NCBI RefSeq assembly: GCF_002811925.1
Contig: NZ_NPDS01000005.1
Location: forward strand, 50,001-114,000
Reading direction: 5' to 3'
Length of the DNA stretch: 64,000 nucleotides
Origin: Leptospira barantonii
GTDB taxonomy: Bacteria > Spirochaetota > Leptospiria > Leptospirales > Leptospiraceae
The notes beneath the pieces were generated by a model. That model had not been told where the DNA came from. It saw only the letters and a program-made list of their open reading frames with translations, and did not search any database. This document shows positions 18,036 to 27,440 of this stretch, piece by piece. Numbering within the stretch: the first letter of the stretch is position 1; each line of letters opens with the position of its first letter. A program made the position numbers and the translations under genes.

Positions 18036-18812
18036 TTAATCCAGAAAACGTTTTTCGTATTTGGATTCTATATCACGGAGATCGAAGAGAATGAAAAAGT
18101 CGATGGTTTTAAAGACGCTATCCAAAGCCGGGATTCCGCAAATCTGAGAACCTGCGCGGATATAACCTTTAATTAAAGCCGGAATTCTTTTTTGAACCAC
18201 TTTCATATCGTCGATCACGTAGTTCGGATCGAAACCGGGAACTTCGAAACCTGCAAGAGGAGTTACGTCGAATTCTTTTCCGGCGAGAACATTCTTCTCT
18301 TTTAAATAAGCATAAACTTCGTTTGCGGATTGTGCATCGGTATGATGAATCGAACCACAACCGAAAAGGTATCTAACGTTATGCTTCTGCATATACATTC
18401 CGAGTCCCGCCCAAAGCATGGAGATCACTGAACCGTCTCTGTATTCGGGATGAACACAACTTCTTCCGATCTCTGCGGTTTCCGCATCGAGTTCGTAAAT
18501 TTTAGTGATGTTGAATTCGCCGTCAGAATAAAAACCTAGGTTTTGTTTTGCGACGGATCTGCGGAGAATTCTATAAGTCCCCACGATCTTGTCTTCACGG
18601 TTTTTATCGATTACGATGAGGTGATCGCAGAAGAGATCGTATTCGTCTCTGTCTTTGCGAGTCGCGGCGGATTGAGGAAGACCTTCTCCTAATTCGAGAT
18701 TAAAAACCTCGTATCGAAGTGCGAGAGTGCGCTCTATTTCCAACTGGTTCTGTGCGATACGAACTTCCAGTTTTCTTTCTGTTTTAACCTTGTTATCTAA
18801 ACCTGTGCCCAT
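18036..18812 (-). CDS. GNAT-fold N-acyltransferase, OlsB/hemolysin-like
   Basis: 258 residues. The order [42 protein letters not shown] and [10 protein letters not shown] is typical of the ornithine-ACP acyltransferase (OlsB) family, often annotated as hemolysin. Known members use acyl-ACP to N-acylate ornithine or similar amines for membrane lipids. No OlsA partner is adjacent, so the substrate is unproven. AAGGA lies 8 nt before ATG 18812. A strong hairpin terminator follows the stop. Confidence 0.75.
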   Translation of the reverse strand: MGTGLDNKVKTERKLEVRIAQNQLEIERTLALRYEVFNLELGEGLPQSAATRKDRDEYDLFCDHLIVIDKNREDKIVGTYRILRRSVAKQNLGFYSDGEFNITKIYELDAETAEIGRSCVHPEYRDGSVISMLWAGLGMYMQKHNVRYLFGCGSIHHTDAQSANEVYAYLKEKNVLAGKEFDVTPLAGFEVPGFDPNYVIDDMKVVQKRIPALIKGYIRAGSQICGIPALDSVFKTIDFFILFDLRDIESKYEKRFLD

Positions 18813-19117
18813 AGCGGTTATCCTTCGGTTTTAAATTGTCCCCCATCATATTCGTTCTCGTTACGTTCAGATTACACAGGAAATAAATTCCGGTGACTCG
18901 AACCTCGAAAAAGTTCGGGTCGGAATTTTGAGAAAAGGGGAAGAATTCTTTTAAAAACGTTTAAAAAACGATTCTTCTTAAAACGACAAGAACCGATTAC
19001 AAACGATTCCGAAGAATGAATTTATTTCAGGTTCTCTGGAATCAAAGAAAAAAACGAAACGTTTTCCGGGCCGTTTTTCGATCTTGGAAAGAATGTGGAG
19101 AATTGGCTCGCTATAAC
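18813..19117. other. Intergenic region (305 nt) without gene
   Basis: It should hold the promoter of the OlsB-like gene at its left end. On the minus strand a TATGAT-like -10 near 18857 is visible but with no good -35. I see no small ORF with a ribosome-binding site and no long inverted repeat. Confidence 0.5.
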
Positions 19118-19480
19118 TTAGGAAGCCATCTGCATACGAGTCTGAATGTAAGCTTCGATGAGATACTTGGCTTTCGGATCTAAAGCGCCGAATTCCACCC
19201 CGAATAAAGAAGCCTCCGGAGCCGCGACCTTACGTTTGATTTTACCGGAAAGTTTGATGGGGTTCCGACCCGGTAGAGTGAGAATCATTTGAATCGGAGA
19301 ATTGAGATCGCAACCTTCAAAGAGATGAGGAACTTCCACGGCGACCCCGCCGATGCTGATGTCCTTTGCGTTTAGAATATCGATGAAGTTAAGACCCATA
19401 AGTTGAATTTCGATGATTTCGTTAACTGCAGGAAGAACTCTCGGAAACTTTCTGTGATCCATTGTGACGCCCGTTTTCAT
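19118..19480 (-). CDS. PilZ domain protein
   Basis: About 120 residues from ATG 19480; TTG 19513 or ATG 19462 are alternative starts and none has a clear Shine-Dalgarno. The c-di-GMP signature is complete: the Arg cluster RKFPR near the N-terminus and DISIGGVAV about 35 residues later. PilZ domains bind cyclic di-GMP and change activity of a partner or of an attached domain. Nothing else is attached here, so it is a single-domain adaptor. A GGDEF protein is encoded at 47022 in this window, but a link is only inference. Confidence 0.82.
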   Translation of the reverse strand: MKTGVTMDHRKFPRVLPAVNEIIEIQLMGLNFIDILNAKDISIGGVAVEVPHLFEGCDLNSPIQMILTLPGRNPIKLSGKIKRKVAAPEASLFGVEFGALDPKAKYLIEAYIQTRMQMAS

Positions 19481-19513
19481 GTAAAATTCGACGAAGTCAG
19501 ATTTTGAAATCAA

Positions 19514-19828
19514 CAGAAATGAAAGACAAGTTCTTTTTATAGCTTTTTATAAAAGTGAAATCTTGTATTAAAGAGAAGGGATTAGATCCGGATTCTAAAA
19601 TCAAAAACGAGCCTTGAGCGATGCTTTTTGCGATTGATTCATAACGTTTCGTCAATAAAGAACAAAAAACTAGATGGAAAGGATTATTTTTTTGCCGTAG
19701 TTCCGACCAATCGAGCGATCCATAGAGAGCGAGATTGCCAAAAGCTGCGAAGCGAAAGCGTTGGCTCTCAACGAAGTTGAGAAATCGCAATCATAGAAAG
19801 CTATCCAAACTTGCAAAGAAAAACTGAA
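19514..19828. other. Intergenic region (about 315 nt) with Leptospira-type repeat words
   Basis: It contains GTAGTTCCGAC at 19697-19707 and the small perfect hairpin TCTCAAC-GAA-GTTGAGA at 19766-19782, next to GCGAAGCGAAAGC. A 97-codon minus-strand frame crosses it but has no ribosome-binding site and is made largely of these repeat words, so I do not call it a gene. Confidence 0.55.
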
Positions 19829-20626
19829 TCAAGACTCAATGATGTTTAACTTCATAGAATCTAAAATTTTGCCGACCTTCTTATCAAACTTCTTATTGAA
19901 TACGAAAGCGTTCAGAGTTTTTTCCAAAAACAAAATCATTTCCACTGCCTTCCATTCAAGAACGTTTTTGTGATCCCGGATCTTACCGGAGTGAACTAAG
20001 GTGGAGATTCCCCGAATCGATTCGTTTTTAAAATCCCTTCTCAAAGCGATGAACAACGCTTGAGCCTCGGGCGTTAAGAAATGAAATTTTTTAGAAAACA
20101 AAACCGCATCGTGAAAATATTCGGGACGAATCACGGCGCCATTCAATCGAAGCGACAGAATTAAAAAACCGATAAAGTCGGAAATCTGATGAAAGATTCC
20201 CAAACCGGGAACATCCTGACCGGGATACAATCTACTCTTATCCATCGATGGCGATTTCGGATGACGTGTCTGAAGCCAATTGATGATGAGATATTTTTCC
20301 TTAAAGAAGTAATCGTTGATTTCGAGTCTGTATTCCTGAACGCTCAAACGAAGATGTAAAAGAATTTCCTTATCGGAAATCAAAACGAGTCTTTGAAAAT
20401 CCTGACCCATTCCCGAAATTTCAAGCTGAACGTTTTTATATTCTTTCTTTTCGATTTCGGGAAGAATTCCCGTGATCTCGAGAAGTTCTAAAATATTCTC
20501 GCTCGTTAAGGAATTAAAAAGAACACCTTCTTGAAACGTGGTGCTTGAATCGTCTACGGCCGCGGCTAAAAATTCATCGTAAACGAAATCGAAAAATCTG
20601 GGATTGTTGTAACTCGATTTAGCCAT
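19829..20626 (-). CDS. Hypothetical protein (265 aa)
   Basis: No family recognised. It is soluble-looking, without a signal peptide, and moderately hydrophobic with many Phe/Leu/Ile residues. Stretches such as RLVLISDKEILLHLRLSVQEYRL suggest beta strands, and ISDFIGFLILSLRLNGAVI a buried helix. It lies upstream of the PilZ gene on the same strand but 315 nt away, so an operon is unlikely. Codon use resembles its neighbours. Confidence 0.65.
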   Translation of the reverse strand: MAKSSYNNPRFFDFVYDEFLAAAVDDSSTTFQEGVLFNSLTSENILELLEITGILPEIEKKEYKNVQLEISGMGQDFQRLVLISDKEILLHLRLSVQEYRLEINDYFFKEKYLIINWLQTRHPKSPSMDKSRLYPGQDVPGLGIFHQISDFIGFLILSLRLNGAVIRPEYFHDAVLFSKKFHFLTPEAQALFIALRRDFKNESIRGISTLVHSGKIRDHKNVLEWKAVEMILFLEKTLNAFVFNKKFDKKVGKILDSMKLNIIES

Positions 20627-20764
20627 GAAAAGAATCGAAGTTTTTCAAAACGAAAAACTTCTTTTTTCCCGATTCCATCACGATCTTTTATTACTCCTTT
20701 TTTTCAAGGAGAATCCCTGAAACCGAAGAACGATTCTAAATCGAATTCGATGAAACTCTCCGTT

Positions 20765-21616
20765 CTATAAGATGGATTTGAAAACGGAATCCGACGCTTC
20801 CACTTGAGGATAATGCCCGATCCCTTTCAATTCCACGATATCCGCGGAAGGAGAAAGTTCCCGAAAACGTGCGACAAGATGCGCTCCGCTCACGGGATCG
20901 TCGATGCCGTTGATCATTCGAATCGGTACGGGAGAATGGAGAACCGCACCCGCCCAACGTTCTCGATGGATCTTTCTTTCTTGAATGTATCGAATCAATC
21001 GATGCGCGATTTTGGTTCCGCTGTCCGAGGCGACTAAGTCCCAAAAAAGATCCAGTTCTTCTTGGCTCGGTTTCGTGTTCGATCCGAAAACCGCGGAAAA
21101 ACTTTTTTGAAAAGATTTGCGATTCATCAAACGAGAAAGAATCCAACCGATCGGACTGTGTAAAAGTTTTTGAATGAACCTGGGTCTGTGCGATTCCGGA
21201 AAAATTCCTCCGTTGAGAAGAGTGACCGCCTTGATGTTCAAACCCTTTTGTCCGGATTTTTTTCGATCGATAAAACGTGCGAGAAGTTCCTGCGCGACCG
21301 TGTCGCCCAGATCGTGCGCGAGAATTTTCACCTCTTCGATTCCCTTGTCGCTTAACAATTTTTCGATGATGTCCGCCTGTAAAAAGATCGAATAGTCGAT
21401 GGAAGGTTTGGAGGAAAATCCGAATCCGATCAGATCGGTTGCGATCAATCTTCTTTTTTGCGCGAGGGGCTTCCAAATTTTTTCCCAGTCAATGGACGCG
21501 GTGGGAAATCCGTGGATCAATAGAAGATTCTCCCCTTTCCCCTCTTCCTTATAAAAAATTTTCCAATTCCCGTACGATACAAAGGAACCGGAACGTTTCC
21601 ATTCTTCTAATGTCAT
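20765..21616 (-). CDS. Alpha/beta hydrolase with Asp nucleophile (MEST/haloalkane-dehalogenase-like)
   Basis: 283 residues. The oxyanion region is LIHGFPTASIDW. The nucleophile elbow is LAHDLGDTVAQELLAR, with Asp102 where esterases have Ser. The acid is probably in INGIDDPVSG and the His in GIGHYPQVEA. HDxGD with VAQELLAR is characteristic of the MEST (PEG1) group and related to haloalkane dehalogenases and epoxide hydrolases, which attack carbon through Asp. The substrate is unknown. It is a single gene, with the LamG-like gene ending 20 nt before its start. Confidence 0.8.
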   Translation of the reverse strand: MTLEEWKRSGSFVSYGNWKIFYKEEGKGENLLLIHGFPTASIDWEKIWKPLAQKRRLIATDLIGFGFSSKPSIDYSIFLQADIIEKLLSDKGIEEVKILAHDLGDTVAQELLARFIDRKKSGQKGLNIKAVTLLNGGIFPESHRPRFIQKLLHSPIGWILSRLMNRKSFQKSFSAVFGSNTKPSQEELDLFWDLVASDSGTKIAHRLIRYIQERKIHRERWAGAVLHSPVPIRMINGIDDPVSGAHLVARFRELSPSADIVELKGIGHYPQVEASDSVFKSIL

Positions 21617-21636
21617 ACATTCTCCGTTTAAACCGT

Positions 21637-22806
21637 TTAACGACTGTTATAGATGATTTGAATTTGGGAAGCGGATAAAGCAACCGGATAATAAACACGA
21701 AGTTCGTCGATCGAACCGACATACAATTGATTGGCGTCGCGTCTGAATCTTCCGATGTTTGCGGTTTGAGAATTTGGGGGCGCGAATGTGGATGAAAAAA
21801 TATATCCAGTTTGAACCGCTACTCCGTCGTAATACAAGGTCGTATTCGGATTTCCTAAAGTAGGATCGTATACACAGGCAACGTGATGCCATCCTACGAT
21901 CGAACCGACCCAACTAAAACCTTCGCTAAACGCGCCTTCTTGCCAGGATTGTACACCTAACAACGAATTGCTTACGATAACGTCAAAGATCAAATTCGAA
22001 AACGGTCCGTTGTTCTCCGATTTATCGAATATGGTTCCGATCGAAGCCGTATCGGGACTTACCCAAGCAGTTACACTGATCGGCTGAGTCCCCGCAAAAT
22101 GAAAGTTCTGCGCGGCCGAATCCGGAATGTCTATATAATCAAAGGACGGTGTTGCGCCGTATCCGAGACGAACCGCGTTTCCAACAACTCCGGGTACGAT
22201 CGTTCCTCCGAAATTTCCGGTTACGAATCCGTTATTCCCGTTTCCGGAAGAATCATTAAAGGCAATACTCTCGAACCGAGAAAACAAAGAAAGCGTTCCG
22301 ACATTGGAAACGCCGGTTCCTTGTAACGTTATGTTTACCGCAGTGATATTTCCGCCGGGCTGAACGTTTAAGGTCGCGGTTCTTAAACCTGCGGAAGCGC
22401 TGTTGAAATAAATCGAAGCGGTGGCCGAAGCTCCATTCGTTATGGTTCCGTTAGGCGAACTGGCTATGATAAAATCGGATGCGTTAGCCCCGGTTAGATT
22501 CAAAAAATTAGATGCAGGAATCGTAATATCCGCGCCTGAGGAATTCGTGATCGAAATCGTCGCGGTGGGCGATTGAAACCCGTTCAACACGGATTGAAAA
22601 TCGTATGTGGAACCGCTCGAAAAAGAAACCTGATTGATGGAAACTCCGATCGGTCCGGAAGGTCCGCTCGAATTGCCGGTTGTAGACTGTCTTGCCAATG
22701 CGATCGAAAGTTCCGGAATGGAGGAAGATTCCGGATTGTATTGACAGAATGTCGATGATGAGAATGTGATCGAGGTTAAGATTAGAAGAATCGATTTCAT
22801 TTTCAA
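21637..22806 (-). CDS. Secreted or surface protein with choice-of-anchor-D-like and LamG-like domains
   Basis: 389 residues: a signal peptide (SILLILTSITFSSSTFC, possibly a loose lipobox ending at Cys21), then a Ser/Gly-rich linker. An immunoglobulin-like choice-of-anchor-D repeat follows (ITNSSGADITIPASNF, ASIYFNSASAGLRTATL), then a concanavalin-like LamG domain (GNFGGTIVPGVVGNAVRLG, ISVTAWVSPD, GWHHVACVYD, SIDELRVYYPVALSASQI). Such layouts occur in surface-exposed Leptospira proteins. TTG 22806 has AGAGGA 7 nt upstream; ATG 22800 is the alternative. Confidence 0.75.
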   Translation of the reverse strand: MKMKSILLILTSITFSSSTFCQYNPESSSIPELSIALARQSTTGNSSGPSGPIGVSINQVSFSSGSTYDFQSVLNGFQSPTATISITNSSGADITIPASNFLNLTGANASDFIIASSPNGTITNGASATASIYFNSASAGLRTATLNVQPGGNITAVNITLQGTGVSNVGTLSLFSRFESIAFNDSSGNGNNGFVTGNFGGTIVPGVVGNAVRLGYGATPSFDYIDIPDSAAQNFHFAGTQPISVTAWVSPDTASIGTIFDKSENNGPFSNLIFDVIVSNSLLGVQSWQEGAFSEGFSWVGSIVGWHHVACVYDPTLGNPNTTLYYDGVAVQTGYIFSSTFAPPNSQTANIGRFRRDANQLYVGSIDELRVYYPVALSASQIQIIYNSR

Positions 22807-22927
22807 ACCCGGTTCCTCTTTTCCATTCTTAGGTGAGAATGGAAATCCCGAGGAACTCAGATCTTATAAAGAAATTTCAAAAAAACAACCACTTCCCGAT
22901 CCAAGATTCAGTTTTTTGAAAGCGATT

Positions 22928-24922
22928 TTATAGGATGAATCGATCCGCGATCCTTCTTAAGTTTTCGGCCGAATGTTCGAGACTTTTTGCGGACGCGGAA
23001 ATCTCTTCGGCGCCGGAAGCGGTTCCCAAAGTATGATCGTTGATTTGGACGATCACCTGGGTGATTTCGTGAAAAGCCTGTTTCTGCTCATCCATCGCCT
23101 GTTTGACGAACTCCGCGTCTTCTCCGACTTTGTCCGCGCGTTCCGCGACTTGTTGATTGATTCCTTCTTGAGCGCTCGTAATTCCGAATAATTTTTCCAT
23201 CGCCTTGGAAACCATATCCGTACTTTTGATGATTCCGTGAATGACCTCGGAAGAGGATTCGATTCCGCTCGCACCGGAGTCCAGCTCGTGATTGTTTCTT
23301 AAAATCATTTCGCTGATCGACTTGATGGAAGAAGCCGTCTTTTCGGATAACTTGGAAATTTCTTCCGCAACGACCGCAAACCCGCGACCGGCTTCCCCCG
23401 CTCTTGCGGCTTCGATCGCCGCGTTCAACGCGAGAAGTGAAGTTTGATCCGAGATGTCGTTGATGATTCCGATGATCGCGGACATTTCCCCCGATGATTT
23501 GATTATGTTTTGAACCATCGTCTTCATCTGTCCGAGAGATTCTTCCCCTTTGACTGCCTGAGTGGAAATTCCCTGAGTTAAGTCGAGCGCTTGTTTGATT
23601 TCCAATCCGATCTCTCTTACGCTGGAAGAAAGTGTTTTTATATTATTATGAAATTCTACTATGTTTTTATACTGACGATCCGTTCCCGCCGAGATGCTAT
23701 CCATACCGGAAGAAAGTTCCTCGACGGTTGCAGACATTTCTTCGGTGGAGGCCGCAGTCGCCTGGGCGCCGGACGCAAAAGAATCCGAAGAGGCTGTCAA
23801 TTCTTCCGAAGAAGTGGCAAGTTCCGTGGAAACCCTTTGGATGTCCTTTAAAGAATTACGAATGCTGAATATAAAAGAATTCATATCTCGGCTCATCGAA
23901 CCGATCTCGTCCTCGTAAACGACTTTGATGTCCGATGTAAGATCCCCTTCGGCCATGGTTTTGAAAAGTTTACTCGCGTTCTCCAAAGGACTGAGTCGTT
24001 TTTTCAAAAGAAGATACAAAAGATACGCGGAGATCGAGGCGGTTGCAAGACCCGATAAGACGATCAAAATCAAAAGACCGATCAAGGATTCTCGGATTTC
24101 CGTTTTCGGTTGAATCGCTACGATGGAGATTTTCCAAGCGTCAAGTCTATAGATCATCGCGTATCGATCCGCGCCTTTGAAACTGAATTCCATCACTTCA
24201 CCGGTTTTAAGACTCAACATCGTTTTACCGTAGGATTCTTTCGCAATATCCAAGTTCAGGATCATTTCTTTTTTTGGATGTGCGATGATTACGCCGTTAT
24301 GATCCATCGCGGAAACATAACCTTGTTCACCGATTTTAATTTCCTTGATGATCTTTTCGGAAACGGTATCGAATGAAAGAGCGACCCCCACAAGTCCCAC
24401 CGGACGATTTCCATCCAGAATCGGAACCGAAAGAAGCGCGACCGGCAATCCGGTTACGGGAGATTTTCTCGCTTCGGCTAAATAAACTTTTCCTTCCTTG
24501 GCCGCGTTTAAACTTTTTTCGATTCCCGCGTCCGAAAGTTTAAATCCGATCGTGACTCCTCCGCGTCCGTCTGCGATAATCTTAGAATCTCCGTCCAAAC
24601 GACATATAAAGACATTCTCATAAACCCCGTATCTTTGCATGAGCTCTTGATAAAAATTTCCGGCGATCGGTGCGCCCGTTCTTAAGGATTCCATCGTACG
24701 CGGATCCTGAGAAATCGTCCAAGCGACGTTCAGATGAGAATTCAAAAAAGAATCAAACTCGAGCCCCACCACTGAAACCACACTCTTCATCTGGCTCATG
24801 TAGTTTTCTGTGATCTTTTTTCTTCCGAAAAAATACGCGGCACCGGATACGATACAAGTCAGAGCGAACAAAATCGAAATCCCGGAAATCAATAAGATAA
24901 ACTTAAGACTGCTACGACGCAT
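22928..24922 (-). CDS. Methyl-accepting chemotaxis protein with dCache sensor
   Basis: 664 residues. The first membrane helix is at about 8-30 (ILLISGISILFALTCIVSGA). A periplasmic dCache-type sensor spans about 35-280 (FICRLDGDSKIIADGRGG, GYVSAMDHNGVIIAHPKK). The second helix is at about 283-308 (LIGLLILIVLSGLATASISA), then HAMP, then a long cytoplasmic coiled coil. Its hairpin tip is DQTSLLALNAAIEAARAGE, the conserved CheA/CheW contact. It relays ligand binding to flagellar rotation. GGGAG lies 6 nt before ATG. No chemotaxis genes are adjacent, so it is an orphan receptor. Confidence 0.93.
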   Translation of the reverse strand: MRRSSLKFILLISGISILFALTCIVSGAAYFFGRKKITENYMSQMKSVVSVVGLEFDSFLNSHLNVAWTISQDPRTMESLRTGAPIAGNFYQELMQRYGVYENVFICRLDGDSKIIADGRGGVTIGFKLSDAGIEKSLNAAKEGKVYLAEARKSPVTGLPVALLSVPILDGNRPVGLVGVALSFDTVSEKIIKEIKIGEQGYVSAMDHNGVIIAHPKKEMILNLDIAKESYGKTMLSLKTGEVMEFSFKGADRYAMIYRLDAWKISIVAIQPKTEIRESLIGLLILIVLSGLATASISAYLLYLLLKKRLSPLENASKLFKTMAEGDLTSDIKVVYEDEIGSMSRDMNSFIFSIRNSLKDIQRVSTELATSSEELTASSDSFASGAQATAASTEEMSATVEELSSGMDSISAGTDRQYKNIVEFHNNIKTLSSSVREIGLEIKQALDLTQGISTQAVKGEESLGQMKTMVQNIIKSSGEMSAIIGIINDISDQTSLLALNAAIEAARAGEAGRGFAVVAEEISKLSEKTASSIKSISEMILRNNHELDSGASGIESSSEVIHGIIKSTDMVSKAMEKLFGITSAQEGINQQVAERADKVGEDAEFVKQAMDEQKQAFHEITQVIVQINDHTLGTASGAEEISASAKSLEHSAENLRRIADRFIL

Positions 24923-25195
24923 GAAATACTCCCGATCGGTTATGAAACCAATCTTTTCAGAGGACGCATTTTGGATACACGGAACGATAATTATTGATTT
25001 CTTAAGTTATAATTCTAAGAAAATCAGAGCAATAAAATACCCCATTTTATATAGCCTGTCTATAAAAATAATCCCAAAGAACTATCTATTTAAACCGAAA
25101 AGAATACAAGGTTATACATTCAATAATTTGAATATACAAGAGTAATCGCGGCAGATTTCAACGAGAGATTCGAAAAAGTTTTGATACGACGCAGA
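24923..25195. other. Intergenic region (273 nt), AT-rich, no gene
   Basis: It lies upstream of the chemoreceptor and downstream of the aldo/keto reductase, both on the minus strand, so it must carry the chemoreceptor promoter. I find no confident promoter pair, small gene or strong hairpin. Confidence 0.45.
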
Positions 25196-26140
25196 TCAAA
25201 GAACTTGTAAAAGTCGTTTTCTAAATTCTTCCCTATCTTTTCCGGAAGGTAATTTTCCGAACCCGGCCTTGAGATTGTCTCGGAGATGAGAAATTTTGGA
25301 AGTAGCGGGAATCACACAGGTGACCGCAGGGTGAGAAAGAATGTATTTTAAAAACGTCTGGCCGAAAGAATCACAATCCCATTCCTTAAAATAATCGGGC
25401 AAAGTTTTCCCTTTGACTCTTCTGAAAAGTTCTCCTTCTTCGAAGGGCCGATTGATCAAAACCCCGATTCCGTTTTCCTGCGCGAAAGGTAGAATTCTTT
25501 CCTCCGCGGCGCGCGTCACGATCGAATACGGAATTTGTATAAAATCCATATTCTCGGTCTTAGCGATTTTTTCCATTTCGGGAAAAGCGGAAGAAACGTA
25601 ATGAGTCAAACCCAAGTATCGGATCTTTTGACCTTCCTGAAGAAAGCGCAAAGTTTTCAAATGTGTATTCGTATCTACTAAATTATGGATTTGGAATAGA
25701 TCGATTCGATTCGTTTTGAATTTTTCAAAGGAGGATTGGATCTGCGCTTTTCCAGCGGATTCCCCGCGAATCCAAACCTTGGTCGCGTAAAAAACTTTTT
25801 TCTTTTTTTCTTCCGCAAGCGAAGAAGCGAGAATCCCCACGATCTCCTCCGATCTTCCGTACATCGGCGAGGAATCCACGACCGTTCCGCCTTGATCGAT
25901 AAATTCTTTCCAAACCTCGCGCAAGGATTCGAGTTCGGTAGAATCCTTGGAAATATCCATGGTTTGCCAGGTGCCGAGTCCGATCGCCGGAATTTTTTCC
26001 CCGCTTCTTTGAATCGTTCTTTCCAACATCTTGGCACCCTCCTTGGCGAATAAACTTTCAAACGGAGATCGGACCAAACCTGCCGCAAGGCCGATCGCCG
26101 CAGTTCGTTTTAAAAAATCGGAACGGGTCAAGAGGTCCAT
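25196..26140 (-). CDS. Aldo/keto reductase, probably exported
   Basis: 314 residues. A Tat-like leader without twin Arg (SDFLKRTAAIGLAAGLV) precedes the TIM barrel. The catalytic tetrad is recognisable: Asp in VVDSSPMYG, Tyr in PMYGRSEE, Lys in VFYATKVW, His in DLFQIHNLVD. NADPH-binding residues follow near the C-terminus (CVIPATSKISHLRDNL). It reduces or oxidises a carbonyl or alcohol of unknown identity. The leader suggests export with bound cofactor, by analogy to other leader-bearing AKRs. GGAAG lies about 11 nt before ATG 26140. Confidence 0.85.
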   Translation of the reverse strand: MDLLTRSDFLKRTAAIGLAAGLVRSPFESLFAKEGAKMLERTIQRSGEKIPAIGLGTWQTMDISKDSTELESLREVWKEFIDQGGTVVDSSPMYGRSEEIVGILASSLAEEKKKKVFYATKVWIRGESAGKAQIQSSFEKFKTNRIDLFQIHNLVDTNTHLKTLRFLQEGQKIRYLGLTHYVSSAFPEMEKIAKTENMDFIQIPYSIVTRAAEERILPFAQENGIGVLINRPFEEGELFRRVKGKTLPDYFKEWDCDSFGQTFLKYILSHPAVTCVIPATSKISHLRDNLKAGFGKLPSGKDREEFRKRLLQVL

Positions 26141-26212
26141 ACTTTTGATTCTTCCTTTCCTTCGAAAATCTACTTCGAAAACGCGGAATAAAAAAGTAAA
26201 AAACCGATTCTA

Positions 26213-27121
26213 TCAATGATTGTATTTGATTTTTCGGATTTTTCGTTTTGATAAAATCTGAACTCCGTCTTTGTTTTCCACGTAAACGTCCTTTTCGGTT
26301 TGTTTCGTGATATTTCCGTATAACTTCCTTCCGTTTCTAAGAATGATCGTGGTCGTATATTCTTCCGGCGGAGATTCTTCGGGTTCGATCCGTTTTTTAA
26401 CGGAGTCGTTTTCATCGTTTCGTGTGGCGCTAATTTCGATTCTTCTATTTTGAAACGAAGCGCTTTCGTCCAAACTTCTTAAGATCGGTCGGCTCGATCC
26501 GAGTCCGCGGATTTCAATTCGGGAAGAATCGATTTCTTGTGCGAGTAAATATTCCTTTGTCGATTTGGCTCTTTTGAGGGAAAGAACTCGGTTCTGTTTT
26601 TCTCCGCCGTTCAAATCGGTATGACCGGTGATTAGAATTTTCAAGTTCGGATTGGTTCGGAGTATTTCGGAAAGTTCGTCCAGGATTTCGAAAGATTCTT
26701 CGTTGATTCGATCCGAGTTCGAATTAAAATAAACTCCTCTTAATACGAAACCTTTGGAACGAACGATGGAATCGAAATCCAATTTAATGCGAACACATTC
26801 TATTTCGATGCTTCTCGTATTATATACGCCGCCGACGAAGATATGTACGAAAAAATCCGTGATACTTCTGAAGATTTTAAAACTTCGAATTCCCTCGGGA
26901 CATTCCGCACGATCGTGTCCTCCTTCGAAATATCCGAGCATATAACTTTTGGAAGTGAAGCTGACTCCTTTGAACGATTCTCCGTCTCTCGGAAATTGGG
27001 AAGGAATGATGTTCGTCTGATGACAATCGAAAAACATCGAACAAAGTAAGAATAAAATTCCGTATGATAAAAACTGAATTCTATTCTTTGTGAAAAAACT
27101 TTTTAAGCCGGTCAGTGACAT
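26213..27121 (-). CDS. Lipoprotein fusing a Bor-like domain, an OmpA domain and a KDG tail
   Basis: 302 residues from ATG 27121, chosen because GGAG lies 5 nt upstream; a longer frame to 27229 lacks such a site and overlaps the upstream gene further. The leader YGILFLLCSMFFDC gives a spirochaetal lipobox. Next comes a Bor-like domain (SYMLGYFEGG, ECPEGIRSFKIF, GGVYNTRSIEIEC), then an OmpA/Pal peptidoglycan-binding domain (VYFNSNSDRINEES, ILITGHTDLNG, SKRAKSTKEYLL-like helix, NRRIEISA). The tail IILRNGRKLYGNI...KIRKIKY resembles the N-terminus of the protein at 6346-7284. It probably anchors an outer-membrane lipid to peptidoglycan. Its start overlaps the preceding Bor-like gene by 10 nt. Confidence 0.78.
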   Translation of the reverse strand: MSLTGLKSFFTKNRIQFLSYGILFLLCSMFFDCHQTNIIPSQFPRDGESFKGVSFTSKSYMLGYFEGGHDRAECPEGIRSFKIFRSITDFFVHIFVGGVYNTRSIEIECVRIKLDFDSIVRSKGFVLRGVYFNSNSDRINEESFEILDELSEILRTNPNLKILITGHTDLNGGEKQNRVLSLKRAKSTKEYLLAQEIDSSRIEIRGLGSSRPILRSLDESASFQNRRIEISATRNDENDSVKKRIEPEESPPEEYTTTIILRNGRKLYGNITKQTEKDVYVENKDGVQILSKRKIRKIKYNH

Positions 27122-27432
27122 ACGATCTCCAAAGAACGGGGAGAATAAATCCCGATCGTCATTTGTTCCATCAGAATATTCGTGATCGAAGAATACTGAT
27201 GGACTTCCTTGATTCCCCGATGCGGGCAATACTCGGATTCGGAATATTCCAATTTTCTCGGCAACAAGCCCATCAGATAATAATTCTGTTTGAGAAGAAT
27301 GGTTTCACGACTGGTTTCCGCCTTTCGTTTTTGTTTGAACGTGGGAGCGACCTCCACCCTCGCGTGTTGACACAAAACGAAGTTCGTCGCCAGAAACATT
27401 AAAATCATGTAATTTATAATTTTGGAATACAT
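27112..27432 (-). CDS. Small Bor-like protein
   Basis: 106 residues with a signal sequence (IINYMILMFLATNFVLC) that may be a lipobox at Cys21. The mature part follows the lambda Bor/Iss pattern: QNYYLMGLLPRK, YCPHRGIKEVHQ and finally IGIYSPRSLEIVC, where Bor has FGIYTPREARVYC. Bor is an outer-membrane lipoprotein linked to serum resistance in E. coli; the role here is not known. AAAGG lies about 9 nt before ATG. The next gene, also containing a Bor-like domain, overlaps its 3' end. Confidence 0.65.
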   Translation of the reverse strand: MYSKIINYMILMFLATNFVLCQHARVEVAPTFKQKRKAETSRETILLKQNYYLMGLLPRKLEYSESEYCPHRGIKEVHQYSSITNILMEQMTIGIYSPRSLEIVCH

Positions 27433-27440
27433 TTTATTTT

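Noticed and set aside
19497..19790. 97-codon minus-strand frame in the gap before the PilZ gene
   Set aside because: No ribosome-binding site, made mostly of repeat words common in Leptospira gaps, and it overlaps the possible PilZ start region.
24810..25145. 111-codon plus-strand frame
   Set aside because: Half of it is antisense to the chemoreceptor, the rest is AT-rich intergenic sequence, and the composition (Ile/Lys/Asn) is that of unselected DNA.
27122..27229. Upstream extension of the Bor-OmpA lipoprotein
   Set aside because: It would put 36 hydrophilic residues before the signal peptide and lie inside the preceding gene; GGAG supports ATG 27121.
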